NCBI RefSeq assembly: GCF_011769525.1
Contig: NZ_CP050440.1
Coordinates: 6,201,501-6,265,500 of the forward strand
DNA: 64,000 nucleotides
Direction of reading: 5' to 3'
DNA from: Tolypothrix sp. PCC 7910
Lineage (GTDB): Bacteria; Cyanobacteriota; Cyanobacteriia; Cyanobacteriales; Nostocaceae
The notes below the pieces were generated by a model. That model had not been told where the DNA came from. It saw nothing but the letters and a program-made list of their open reading frames with translations, and did no database searches. Positions 56,276 to 64,000 of this stretch are shown piece after piece; within the stretch, counting starts at the first letter, position 1; every line of letters begins with the position of its first letter. The position numbers and the translations under genes are program-made.

Positions 56276-56989
56276 ATGACTAACGATGATTTTATCGGAT
56301 TAGCAGCATCTTATAGTTATGCGATCGCACTGCTTCTATTTGGTGAGGGGTTAGGGAGGCTATTTCATGTCCCACCAAATTTAACTCGTAAAATTATCCA
56401 TGTGGGTGCAGGGATGTGGGTATTTGGTATACTGCGACTGTTTCACAGTTGGGAAATAGGCATTCTACCGTTTGCTAGCTTTATTCTCGTTAATTACTTG
56501 CTTTACCGTTACCGAATTGTTAAAGCAATGGATACCGATGACAGTTCGCCAGGTACAGTTTATTTTGCAATTTCCGTAACGCTATTGTTTGGATTGCTGT
56601 GGCGACCATCTGGGCCAGTAGATAACGTTCCGATTGCTGTGGCGGGAGTGATGGCGATGACTTGGGGAGATGCGCTAGCAGCGTTAATTGGTAGGCGTTT
56701 CGGACAGCATAAATATCATCTGGGAAGTTCTGTCCGTTCTTGGGAGGGTTCAGTAACAATGTTGCTTGTGAGTACGACAGTAATTTTTTTAGTATTGCTG
56801 TTATTACCAAGTTCATTACTAAGTCCTTTAGCAGTAACTTATAGTTTTGAGAAAGCTGTTTTAGCTGCTGTTGTTAGTGGTGCTTTTGCAACATTAGCTG
56901 AAGGTATTTCACCTCACGGTACAGATAACCTCAGTGTTCCCTTAGTAACAGCGAGTGTTGTTTGGTTGTTTAACTATTTTTATGTATAG
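56276..56989 (+). CDS. Phytol/polyprenol kinase-like membrane protein
   Basis: The 237-residue integral membrane protein has about seven hydrophobic helices and the family features of dolichol/phytol kinases and CDP-diglyceride synthetases. These include LTRKIIHVGAGMWVFGI, MTWGDALAALIGRRFGQHKY, SWEGSVTMLLVS and EGISPHGTDNLSVPLV. It resembles VTE5-type phytol kinase, which recycles phytol from chlorophyll breakdown for tocopherol, or a farnesol/geranylgeraniol kinase. The start ATG at 56276 is the first of several near-repeated ATGAC words. It follows the DUF3685 gene by 83 bases, possibly in one transcript. Confidence 0.85.
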   Translation: MTNDDFIGLAASYSYAIALLLFGEGLGRLFHVPPNLTRKIIHVGAGMWVFGILRLFHSWEIGILPFASFILVNYLLYRYRIVKAMDTDDSSPGTVYFAISVTLLFGLLWRPSGPVDNVPIAVAGVMAMTWGDALAALIGRRFGQHKYHLGSSVRSWEGSVTMLLVSTTVIFLVLLLLPSSLLSPLAVTYSFEKAVLAAVVSGAFATLAEGISPHGTDNLSVPLVTASVVWLFNYFYV

Positions 56990-57005
56990 TTTTTTATGTA
57001 TAGTT

Positions 57006-57209
57006 CTAATCTTCATCATTACCAAAAGTCACACAAGGACTGTCAATTTCTTGTGCTGGACTAAATGAACTACAAAACATTACTTTAGCGCAATTAACCC
57101 CTGATTCTTCGGGATGAATACATTCTATGGAGTCTTCTACTTTGATATGAAAAGCGCAGTCATGACAGATACTTTGAGATGGTGATGTTTGCGGAGATTC
57201 TTCACTCAT
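57006..57209 (-). CDS. Small cysteine-rich protein, function unknown
   Basis: The 67-residue protein carries six cysteines: ICHDCAFHIK, IECIHP, VNCAKVMFCSS and SPCVTF. This spacing suggests a zinc- or iron-sulfur-binding mini-domain. The N-terminus is Ser/Pro-rich and there is no signal peptide. It converges with the membrane kinase gene and lies 62 bases downstream of the FAD oxidoreductase gene on the same strand, so the two may be co-transcribed. I do not recognise a named family. Confidence 0.7.
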   Translation of the reverse strand: MSEESPQTSPSQSICHDCAFHIKVEDSIECIHPEESGVNCAKVMFCSSFSPAQEIDSPCVTFGNDED

Positions 57210-57271
57210 ATTGGTAAAGTATTTGAAGATAAAAAAATACTACAAAACCGCAAATAATATAGAAAAATATT

Positions 57272-58741
57272 TTATAAATTCCAATCACGACGAACAGCAA
57301 ACAAACTTTCGATAAATTCTTGCCAAGCAATATTACTATTTGACTTTTGCTGATGCCAATCTCTGGCACTTTGCTCAATAATTTCTGTAAAACTGGGATA
57401 CAAGGGAGACAAATTTTCTAAATGCTGAATTTTAGTATTCTGAGACATTGCTAAAGCAATTAAATTAATTAACTCTCCTGCTGTTGAGGCAAATATTTCG
57501 GCTCCTAAAATTTCTCCACTACGTAAAACAATTAATTTACAAATACCTGTAGTTTCACCCCGAATTTGGGCTGATATTAATGATTTAAAATATTGACGTA
57601 AAACTAAAATTTCATTGGGATTGTATCGCTGTCTTGCTTTTGTATCTGTTAAACCTATTTGCGCTAACATCGGTTGCAAAAATATTCCTAAAGGAATGCA
57701 CCGATAATTAACTCGTAATCTTGAGAAAAAAAGTGCATTTTTGATGGCAATTCTCGCTTCATAATTAGCGATATTGGCAAAGTCATAGCCACCAATCACA
57801 TCACCACAAGCATAAATGCGCGGGTTGGTGGTTTGCAGTTTATCATTTACAACTAAATGACGTTTATACCATTTCACGTCTACAGCTGCTAAATTGAGGG
57901 ATTCAACATTTGGTTGCTGTCCAGTTGCCACGATAATTTCATCAGTTTCTATAGCTTTATCTCCAGCTTGAATCCACTTTTTATCGTCAATTCGCATTAC
58001 TTGAGTAACTGGTGTGTCGGTGAGGACACGTACACCATCAATTTCCAACTGTGCTTGTAATAGTTGGGCAATTTCTGGATCGATATCAGGCAGAATTTTA
58101 GGACGCTTAACTACGAAAGTTACATTGCAACCCAAGCGCGCTAAGATTTGGGCTATTTCTATGCTTTGAGGAACACCACCAAGAATAACCCACTCTTTAG
58201 GGAGCGATGTTATGGATTTAACACGTTTATCCAAAAATTTCCAAATATTCCCTAGGGTCAGGTATTCGGTGGTTGCTAATCCTTCAATTTCGGGAATGGC
58301 TGGACGTGAACCAGTAGCTAGCAAATAAGTGCGTGCGCGTAGTAGGCGTTGGCTAACGGCAAATACTAGATGAGGGGAAGATTGAAATTGACCACTCTCA
58401 CAAATAATATCGACTCCCATAGCCGCCAGGTGAGGAAGAGAATGTTGTGCTTCTAAATTGGCGATCGCACTCTTCGCATATAGTATCGCTTCTGGCAAAG
58501 CCACAGATATTGGCGTTTGTTCTGGAGTTTCAGCTTGTGAGGGCTGAATATTCAGCCCAACTTGATTATTGAGATGCTGTGCTAAGTTGCCGATTTCACT
58601 AATCGTTTGGTGATACACAAACCCATAGTTAACTTTGGGTTCTACCAAAGCAACTTTAGCACGTAGTTGGGTAGCAACTAGGGCAGCGTAGCGTCCAGCC
58701 AGACTACCACCAATAATTACAACATCGTAGTCAATAGTCAT
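57272..58741 (-). CDS. FAD/NAD(P)-dependent oxidoreductase without redox cysteines
   Basis: This 489-residue flavoprotein has the glutathione-reductase-type fold. It has an N-terminal FAD site (DYDVVIIGGSLAGRYAAL), a central NAD(P) site (EWVILGGVPQSIEIAQILAR), the second FAD motif (NPRIYACGDVIGGYDFANIA) and a C-terminal dimerisation domain. The usual CxxxxC disulfide after the first FAD motif is absent (VEPKVNYGFVYHQTISEIGN instead), so it is not a true lipoamide dehydrogenase, mercuric or glutathione reductase. Transhydrogenase-like or quinone-reducing activity is possible. The partner is unknown. Confidence 0.87.
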   Translation of the reverse strand: MTIDYDVVIIGGSLAGRYAALVATQLRAKVALVEPKVNYGFVYHQTISEIGNLAQHLNNQVGLNIQPSQAETPEQTPISVALPEAILYAKSAIANLEAQHSLPHLAAMGVDIICESGQFQSSPHLVFAVSQRLLRARTYLLATGSRPAIPEIEGLATTEYLTLGNIWKFLDKRVKSITSLPKEWVILGGVPQSIEIAQILARLGCNVTFVVKRPKILPDIDPEIAQLLQAQLEIDGVRVLTDTPVTQVMRIDDKKWIQAGDKAIETDEIIVATGQQPNVESLNLAAVDVKWYKRHLVVNDKLQTTNPRIYACGDVIGGYDFANIANYEARIAIKNALFFSRLRVNYRCIPLGIFLQPMLAQIGLTDTKARQRYNPNEILVLRQYFKSLISAQIRGETTGICKLIVLRSGEILGAEIFASTAGELINLIALAMSQNTKIQHLENLSPLYPSFTEIIEQSARDWHQQKSNSNIAWQEFIESLFAVRRDWNL

Positions 58742-58909
58742 TAGTTAAGTAGTTGTGCAAGATACATTTATGGAGAGATAACAAGGAACAGAAGAACAAT
58801 CTGTGTAATTAATTCTATTGAGATACTTAATATTTATTAATAATAATGATTTAGTGAGTGGCCAGTTAAAAATCAAAAATCACTGGCCACTAAAAACTGA
58901 CAACAGAAC

Positions 58910-59989
58910 TCAGCACTCACTACTCATAACTGAGTGTAACGCCGTGAGTAAGCGTTGATTATCGACTTGAGTACGTACAGCAACTCTAAAAAAGCGATCG
59001 CCTAGTTCTTTAAAACTGAGACAATCACGAATCAAAACCTGATGATGCTTGAGTAATTGCTGCTGTAAACCAGAAACAGACTCTTTTGACTCTACCAGTA
59101 AAAAGTTAGCAGCACCTTTTCCTGGTGTTAACCCTGGGATAGCAGCTAAACCCCCAAAGAGTTGATTTCTTGCTGGGGGTAACCATAACCAAGTTTGCTG
59201 TTGAAATTCCCTATCTTGAAGTGCCGCAATTGCCGCCGCAGCCGCTAACGTGTTTACTGGCCAGGGGTCACGCCACAATTGCCATCTTGATAGGCGGTGA
59301 GGATGAGCGATCGCATATCCCAGTCTCAGCCCCGGGAGACTGTAAAATTTGGTGAGCGATCGCAACACTACTAAATTTTCGTATTCCTGTATCAGCGAAA
59401 TCAGACTTTGTTCCTCTTCGGGAGGTAAAAAGTCCATAAACGCTTCATCTACCACTACCAAACCAAACTGATCCAGGTAGGGAAGAATTGATTGCCGCAA
59501 AAAAAGTTTTCCTGTTGGGTTATGGGGATTATTGAGGAGTAGCCCTACTTCTTTTAAGTTTTGTGCTTTGTCAAGAAACAATGACAAATCTGCCTCAGAT
59601 TCCCAATTAACAGGGAACTCCAGTAATTGAGCGTTATATGCCGATAGAGTTCGGTAGTAGTCGCCAAAAGCTGGAGTCATAACAACTGTTGCGGCTAATT
59701 CTGCCAATTCCCGACCTACTAAAGTAAGTAATTCTGCCGAGCCGTTACCTGGCAGAATAAACTCAGAAGGCAGTTCATGAAAGTGACTGAGAGCTAATCT
59801 CAGTTCACTGTAACTAGGGTCTGGATAGTGCCGAAGATTACCAATATGGGACTGAATAGCCGCGATCGCGCTATCAGGTGGCCCCAAAGGGCTAATACTG
59901 GCAGAAAAATCCAGAATAGCATCAGGGGGACAGCCAGCCAGCGCTGCTGCCCAAGCTAAATTCCCCCCGTGTGCAGGTTGCTGCATCAA
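58910..59989 (-). CDS. cobD: Threonine-phosphate decarboxylase (CobD-like)
   Basis: This 359-residue class I/II PLP enzyme is related to histidinol-phosphate aminotransferase. The PLP lysine lies in VLRSLTKFYSLPGLRLGYAI, and the substrate and cofactor contacts are in LLNNPHNPTGKLF and VVVDEAFMDF. The N-terminus AHGGNLAWAAALAGCPPDAI is typical of CobD, which makes the aminopropanol phosphate linker of cobalamin; cyanobacteria usually make pseudocobalamin and may use it differently. The symbol is tentative because HisC-like paralogues share the motifs. It lies 23 bases downstream of the HU gene on the same strand. Confidence 0.85.
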   Translation of the reverse strand: MMQQPAHGGNLAWAAALAGCPPDAILDFSASISPLGPPDSAIAAIQSHIGNLRHYPDPSYSELRLALSHFHELPSEFILPGNGSAELLTLVGRELAELAATVVMTPAFGDYYRTLSAYNAQLLEFPVNWESEADLSLFLDKAQNLKEVGLLLNNPHNPTGKLFLRQSILPYLDQFGLVVVDEAFMDFLPPEEEQSLISLIQEYENLVVLRSLTKFYSLPGLRLGYAIAHPHRLSRWQLWRDPWPVNTLAAAAAIAALQDREFQQQTWLWLPPARNQLFGGLAAIPGLTPGKGAANFLLVESKESVSGLQQQLLKHHQVLIRDCLSFKELGDRFFRVAVRTQVDNQRLLTALHSVMSSEC

Positions 59990-60012
59990 ATCTAGGTTCC
60001 TAGGAAGAAAAC

Positions 60013-60297
60013 CTATGATTTTGGGGGTGCAACCTTTTCCCTAAACAACTTCCCAGCAGAGAAAGCTGGAACTTTAGTAGCGGGAATTTCCATCTTTTCA
60101 TTAGTTTTGGGGTTACGACCTTCACGGGCTTTACGTTCCCGTGATTCAAAGGAACCAAAACCAACTAGGGTTACCTTATCGCCAGAGGAAACAGCTTCGA
60201 TAATGGTTTCCAAAGCAGCAGTTAAAACTGCGTCTGCTTGCTTCTTTGTAACGCTAGCCTTTTCAGCTACTGCATCAACTAATTCACCTTTGTTCAT
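60013..60297 (-). CDS. HU family DNA-binding protein
   Basis: HU is a small histone-like dimer that bends and wraps DNA. The 94-residue product starts MNKGELVDAVAEKASVTKKQ and carries the core VTLVGFGSFESRERKAREGR with the conserved arm proline in KMEIPATKVPAFSAGK. The start ATG follows a CAAGGAGTT ribosome-binding site. Its spacing to the CobD-like gene is only 23 bases, so some co-transcription is likely. Confidence 0.96.
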   Translation of the reverse strand: MNKGELVDAVAEKASVTKKQADAVLTAALETIIEAVSSGDKVTLVGFGSFESRERKAREGRNPKTNEKMEIPATKVPAFSAGKLFREKVAPPKS

Positions 60298-60595
60298 ATA
60301 AACTCCTTGAGGTTTACTTGAGATTCTCTACAGATGCACCCTGATGCATCTTTACCAAAATCTCTGTTTTGGGGGATACAAAAGCCTGCCTTTGGGAGCA
60401 TTTTTACTCAAAATGCCTGCAAATCCCATTGGCTCGACTTTTCAATGAATCATTCTAAGGTGAACTAGCCAGATGTGGATATATGAAACCATTAATTTAT
60501 ATAGATTTCAGGATTTTTTGTGGTTTTAGGGTCAATGTTGCCCTCGAAACCACCCATTTTGTAGGAAAAAATACTTAGTGGAAACTCTGGTGTCG
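60298..60595. other. Upstream region of the HU gene
   Basis: About 300 bases hold the HU promoter and no coding frame of note. The right side runs into the G-rich heptamer element at 60596. Confidence 0.45.
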
Positions 60596-60733
60596 GGACT
60601 GGGGATTGGGGACTGGGGACTGGGGATTGGGGACTGGGGATGAGGGACAATATAAATCTCTATTAGCCATTACCCATTACCCATTACCAATTACCCATTA
60701 CCCAATGCCCCATGCCCTATGCCCTATGCCCTA
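60596..60733. repeat. G-rich/C-rich heptamer hairpin element without core
   Basis: The left arm consists of alternating GGGGACT and GGGGATT heptamers, followed by a short AT-rich spacer. The right arm consists of ATTACCC and ATGCCCT heptamers up to the TAG stop of the pentapeptide gene. The CTCGGGGCCCC core found in the copies at 48994 and 63229 is missing here. Confidence 0.85.
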
Positions 60734-61225
60734 CTTACACCCTAAAGACTCCCGGGTATCTATGCCAGTTTTAGGATTTACGCCGCTGGCTTTAGTGCAA
60801 AGTTTTTTAACTTGGACTCCGTCTAAGACAGCATTGGTAAAATCTGCGCCTGTGATGTCTACATCATCGAAGGTGGAACGCAGCATCATGGCATCTGTTA
60901 ACACCGCATCGCTTAAATTAGCGCTTCTGAATTTTGCCAAGTAGGCAATGCCGTTACTAAAATCAACACCATGAAAATTTACTCCCTGTAAGACGGTACC
61001 GTTAAACACGCCGCCTCGGAGGTCAGCATTACTGAAATTAGCGTTTTCTAAGTCAACGTTGGTAAATTCGCTGCCAATCAAGCTTTGCCCTGAGTAATCC
61101 TTGCCTTTGAGTTCATCGCCAGCAGAACGGGTAATACTGGAAGAACTTGCAGCTTCGGCTGATAGGGGAAACAAAAAAAGAACCAAAGCTAAGACAAAGC
61201 TAGCTACTAGTTGCCAATATTTCAT
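60731..61225 (-). CDS. Exported pentapeptide-repeat protein
   Basis: The 164-residue protein has a signal peptide (residues 1-25, cleavage after AEA) and about 18 pentapeptide repeats of the A(D/N)LXX type. Examples are FTNVDLENANFSNADLRGG and LAKFRSANLSDAVLTDAM. These form a right-handed quadrilateral beta helix. Two cysteines near the end (LCTKASGVNP and SLGCK) may form a disulfide. It resembles thylakoid-lumen pentapeptide proteins of plants and cyanobacteria, whose role is unknown. Its TAG stop is shared with the repeat element at 60596-60733. Confidence 0.9.
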   Translation of the reverse strand: MKYWQLVASFVLALVLFLFPLSAEAASSSSITRSAGDELKGKDYSGQSLIGSEFTNVDLENANFSNADLRGGVFNGTVLQGVNFHGVDFSNGIAYLAKFRSANLSDAVLTDAMMLRSTFDDVDITGADFTNAVLDGVQVKKLCTKASGVNPKTGIDTRESLGCK

Positions 61226-61429
61226 AATTTCTGCTTAATAAATCTCAACATTTACATCTTTAAATATTAAACAGCACTGGAATGAAGGATGAAGTGTGAA
61301 ATTTTCAGCCCACCCTCAGAGAATTCCCAGAGTGAAATCCTTTAGCTTTTAGCCTTCAGCCGTCATCCTTCAGCCTTTCTCGTAGGATATATACAATGTG
61401 AAAGTGCGATCGCAAAAGCAAAAGTACCT

Positions 61430-62563
61430 GTGGCTAATCAAAAAATAGAAATCACCCCATCTTTGCTGCGAACCCCTTTATACCAGTTGGGGTTGAAACT
61501 CAAAGCCCGCTTTACTAACTTTAGTGGCTGGGAAATGCCAGTGCAGTATTCTGGCATTACTCGCGAACATGAAGCTGTAAGAAATGAAGCAGGAATGTTC
61601 GATATTTCCCACATGGGTAAATTTACTCTTCAAGGTAAAAACCCTATTGAGCATCTACAGAAGCTAGTTCCATCAGACTTAAACCGCTTAAAGCCAGGTC
61701 AAGCGCAATACACTGTATTATTAAATCCCCAGGGTGGAATTATTGATGACATCATTATTTATCACCAAGGAGAAGACAGTACTGGTAAACAGCAAGTAGC
61801 GATTATTGTTAATGCTGGAACTACAGATAAAGATAAAGCTTGGTTATTAGAACACCTAGATTTAAATGCTGTAGAATTCCAAGATTTATCACAAGACAAA
61901 GCTTTAATCGCTATACAAGGGCCAAAAGCTGTTCAATATCTTCAACCTTTTGTAGAAGCGGATTTAAATCCTATTAAAGCCTTTGGCCATCTCCAAGCAT
62001 CTGTACTAGGAAAACCTGCCTTCCTCGCCCGCACTGGTTACACCGGAGAAGATGGGTTTGAGGTAATGGTCGATCCAGAGGTCGGTATAGAACTTTGGCA
62101 AAGTCTTTCTGAAGCTGGTGTCATTCCTTGTGGGTTGGGTGCGAGAGATACTCTGCGCCTAGAAGCAGCAATGGCACTTTATGGGCAAGATATCGGCGAC
62201 ACCACCACCCCCTTAGAAGCGGGTTTGGGTTGGCTAGTTCATTTAGATACCAAAGGCGATTTTATTGGTCGTGCTGTTTTAGAAGAACAGAAAGCTAATG
62301 GATTAAAGCGCCGTTTGGTAGGTTTACAGATGCAAGGCAGGAATATTGCCCGTCATGGTTACCAAGTATTATCTTCAGGTAAAGTAGTAGGGGAAGTTAC
62401 CAGTGGGACACTGTCGCCTACACTCAGTTATCCCATTGCCTTAGCTTACGTACCTTCCCAGGTTGCAACTATTGGTCAGCAACTGGAAGTAGAAATTCGC
62501 GGTAAAGCTTATCCCACAGTTGTAGTTAAACGTCCTTTTTATCGATCAAAAAATCGGGTTTGA
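61430..62563 (+). CDS. gcvT: Aminomethyltransferase (glycine cleavage T protein)
   Basis: GcvT transfers the methylene group from the lipoyl arm of GcvH to tetrahydrofolate and releases ammonia. The 377-residue protein starts at a GTG codon ([20 protein letters not shown]). It carries the family motifs [36 protein letters not shown] and [15 protein letters not shown], with [12 protein letters not shown] near the end. It is the first gene of gcvT-gcvH-gcvP, which in cyanobacteria also serves photorespiratory glycine breakdown. A repeat element begins two bases after its stop codon. Confidence 0.97.
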   Translation: MANQKIEITPSLLRTPLYQLGLKLKARFTNFSGWEMPVQYSGITREHEAVRNEAGMFDISHMGKFTLQGKNPIEHLQKLVPSDLNRLKPGQAQYTVLLNPQGGIIDDIIIYHQGEDSTGKQQVAIIVNAGTTDKDKAWLLEHLDLNAVEFQDLSQDKALIAIQGPKAVQYLQPFVEADLNPIKAFGHLQASVLGKPAFLARTGYTGEDGFEVMVDPEVGIELWQSLSEAGVIPCGLGARDTLRLEAAMALYGQDIGDTTTPLEAGLGWLVHLDTKGDFIGRAVLEEQKANGLKRRLVGLQMQGRNIARHGYQVLSSGKVVGEVTSGTLSPTLSYPIALAYVPSQVATIGQQLEVEIRGKAYPTVVVKRPFYRSKNRV

Positions 62564-62564
62564 A

Positions 62565-62724
62565 AGGGCATGGGGCATTGGGCATTGGGCATTGGGCATT
62601 GGTAATGGGTAATTGGTAATTGGTAATCGGAAATTTCCTCCTCATCTACCTCATCCCCCCAGTCCCTAGTCCCCAATCCCCATTACCCCTTATCCCCAGA
62701 GGGGGCCCCGAGTTCCCCAATCCC
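62565..62724. repeat. G-rich/C-rich hairpin element between gcvT and gcvH (inverse orientation)
   Basis: The element starts GGGCATGGGGCATTGGGCAT with repeated GGGCATT and GGTAATT heptamers, then a TTTCCTCCTCATCTACC spacer and C-rich heptamers. It ends with the GAGGGGGCCCCGAG core and TTCCCCAATCCC. It is close to the exact inverse of the element at 63229-63388, so the two copies flank gcvH as inverted repeats. Confidence 0.92.
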
Positions 62725-62838
62725 TTTTTCAGAAATAATCTGTTGTGAATTAGTAAATCTACAGTATGGTTAATTACCAGATATGCCTTGGAATCATGTA
62801 TTAGCCATAATGTTTTTGATGTGGAGGGGTCAGTAAAT

Positions 62839-63228
62839 ATGTCTTTTGAATATCCTCAGGATTTAAGATACCTGGATACTCATGAATACGTGCGCTTAGA
62901 GGGCGAAATTGCTACTATCGGCATTACTGAGTTTGCTGTCGATCAATTAGGTGATGTCGTATTCTTGGAATTGCCAGAAGTTGGCGATGCTATTACCAAA
63001 GGTGATACCTTTGGCTCGATTGAATCAGTCAAAGCTGTAGAAGACCTGAATGCACCAGTTACGGGCACAGTTATAGAACGCAATGATGATTTGATAGATT
63101 CTCCAGAACAGGTGGCTGAAGACCCCTACGGCGAGGCTTGGTTAGTCAAAGTTCGAGTCAACGATCCTGATGAGATTCATGATGCTTTAAATGCAGATGA
63201 ATATCGCGCCCAAGTAGAAGGGGAGTAA
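62839..63228 (+). CDS. gcvH: Glycine cleavage system H protein
   Basis: GcvH carries the lipoyl arm that shuttles the aminomethyl group between GcvP, GcvT and the L protein. The 129-residue product starts [20 protein letters not shown] and has the lipoylation site [18 protein letters not shown] with Lys near residue 62. I chose the ATG at 62839, behind a GTGGAGGGG ribosome-binding site; an ATG 17 codons upstream would add an unrelated N-terminus. The gene lies between two inverted copies of a repeat element. Confidence 0.97.
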   Translation: MSFEYPQDLRYLDTHEYVRLEGEIATIGITEFAVDQLGDVVFLELPEVGDAITKGDTFGSIESVKAVEDLNAPVTGTVIERNDDLIDSPEQVAEDPYGEAWLVKVRVNDPDEIHDALNADEYRAQVEGE

Positions 63229-63388
63229 TGGGGATTGGGGAACTCGGGGCCCCCTCTGGGGATAAGGGGTAATGGGGACTGGGGACTAGGGAGGATGAGG
63301 GAGATGCGGTAGATGAGGAGGAAATTTCCGATTACCCATTACCCATTACCCATTACCAATGCCCCATGCCCAATTCCCAATTCCCCCA
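63229..63388. repeat. G-rich/C-rich hairpin element between gcvH and gcvP
   Basis: The element begins directly after the gcvH stop codon. It holds GGGGATTGGGGAACTCGGGG, the palindromic GGGGCCCCCTCTGGGG core, G-rich heptamers, a purine-rich spacer and (ATTACCC) heptamers, ending CCAATTCCC. It has the same orientation as the copy at 48994 and is inverse to the copy at 62565. Confidence 0.92.
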
Positions 63389-63445
63389 ACTTATTTACAT
63401 TAGTTATTGCAAAATATTAAATAGTAATATCGGGAGAGCAATTTA

Positions 63446-64000
63446 GTGGTAAGCTACGCCCCTATTCCTAAGTCTAGCGATCGCCAAATCGCGACGGAAG
63501 GGAAACAAAATTTAGATAATTTTAGAAAAAGGCATATCGGCCCTAACTCTGATGATATCGAGCAAATGCTTGGTGTCTTAGGCATTCCCAGTCTAGATGT
63601 GCTGATAAACAAAACTGTGCCCCAAGCTATTCGTTTGCAAGGGGCATTAAATTTACCAGAAGCGCAGACTGAATATGCAGCCCTGGCAAAGTTAAAACAA
63701 ATTGCTGAGAAAAATCAGGTTTTTCGCTCATTTATGGGGATGGGATATTACGATTGCATCACGCCTGCGGTGATTGCGCGTAATATTCTGGAAAACCCCG
63801 GTTGGTATACCGCCTATACTCCCTATCAGCCAGAAATTGCCCAAGGACGCTTGGAAGCGCTGCTGAATTTCCAAACGATGATTATTGATTTAACGGGTTT
63901 GGAAATTGCTAATGCTTCGTTACTTGATGAAGCGACAGCCGCAGCAGAGGCTATGAGTTTGAGTTACGGTGTTTGTAAAAATAAAGCAAACACCTATTTT
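63446..64000 (+). CDS. gcvP: Glycine dehydrogenase (glycine cleavage P protein), N-terminal part
   Basis: GcvP is the PLP enzyme that decarboxylates glycine and loads the aminomethyl group onto GcvH. The frame runs open to the window end, so only the first 185 codons are present. It starts at GTG ([15 protein letters not shown]) after a GGGAGAGC ribosome-binding site. Family blocks are visible: [60 protein letters not shown] and [15 protein letters not shown]. The PLP lysine lies beyond the window. It is the last gene seen of gcvT-gcvH-gcvP. Confidence 0.96.
   Translation, partial: MVSYAPIPKSSDRQIATEGKQNLDNFRKRHIGPNSDDIEQMLGVLGIPSLDVLINKTVPQAIRLQGALNLPEAQTEYAALAKLKQIAEKNQVFRSFMGMGYYDCITPAVIARNILENPGWYTAYTPYQPEIAQGRLEALLNFQTMIIDLTGLEIANASLLDEATAAAEAMSLSYGVCKNKANTYF

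Overview
The window comes from a filamentous, probably heterocyst-forming cyanobacterium (Nostocales; Nostoc/Anabaena/Calothrix-like). The evidence is photosystem II and I genes (psbE-F-L-J, psbO, psaI, ycf48), the cyanobacterial NDH-1 genes ndhC-K-J, a CRR6-type NdhI maturation factor, a PEP-CTERM surface protein, many HIP1 octamers (GCGATCGC) and many heptanucleotide tandem repeats. The DNA is AT-rich. From memory, the order ndhC-K-J / rubA-ycf48-psbEFLJ / psaI / sigF / psbO / ftsQ-ftsZ / gshB-grx matches the Anabaena PCC 7120 chromosome; I could not check this.

Layout. 0.9-7.6 kb: a two-gene peptide locus, a DUF6875-like protein followed by a 2000-residue NRPS (A-PCP-C-A-PCP-TE). 7.6-9.5 kb: repeats and a GIY-YIG nuclease-like gene. 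9.8-14.3 kb: ndhC-K-J on the minus strand, diverging from rubA, ycf48 and psbEFLJ, then psaI convergent with psbJ. 14.4-20.1 kb (minus): a large acidic/proline-rich unknown protein, a small unknown, a PilP-like lipoprotein and group 3 sigma factor SigF. 21.0-22.8 kb: psbO and a structured, unexplained upstream region. 22.8-29.6 kb: an accessory-looking block with a AAA ATPase gene followed by a giant TPR/STAND-NTPase/WD40 protein. 30.6-35.7 kb: ftsQ, ftsZ, gshB, grxC. 36-43 kb: PEP-CTERM protein, hflX, a small conserved protein, ctp protease, ispG. 43-48 kb: cysteine hydrolase, M23/LysM peptidase, HtrA protease, DUF760, scpB. 48-57 kb: ispD, GT9 glycosyltransferase, an unknown, crr6, a Fur-family regulator, a DUF3685 protein, a polyprenol-kinase-like membrane protein. 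57-64 kb: FAD oxidoreductase, CobD-like enzyme, HU, a pentapeptide lumenal protein, then the glycine cleavage genes gcvT-gcvH-gcvP, with gcvP cut by the window end.

Most of the window is core cyanobacterial housekeeping: PSII assembly and stability (ycf48, rubA, psbEFLJ, psbO), NDH-1 (ndhCKJ, crr6), isoprenoid precursors (ispD, ispG), division (ftsQ, ftsZ), glutathione/redox (gshB, grxC) and one-carbon metabolism (gcvTHP). Less ordinary items are: a palindromic intergenic repeat that has entered the first adenylation domain of the NRPS in frame and has a sister copy at 17.65 kb; the ATPase/STAND-WD40 gene pair; hflX with conserved coding sequence continuing upstream but no normal start codon there; the structured region before psbO; and a family of G-rich/C-rich heptamer hairpin elements that sit directly against stop codons and flank gcvH as inverted copies. 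No tRNA, rRNA, CRISPR array, transposase or prophage was seen.
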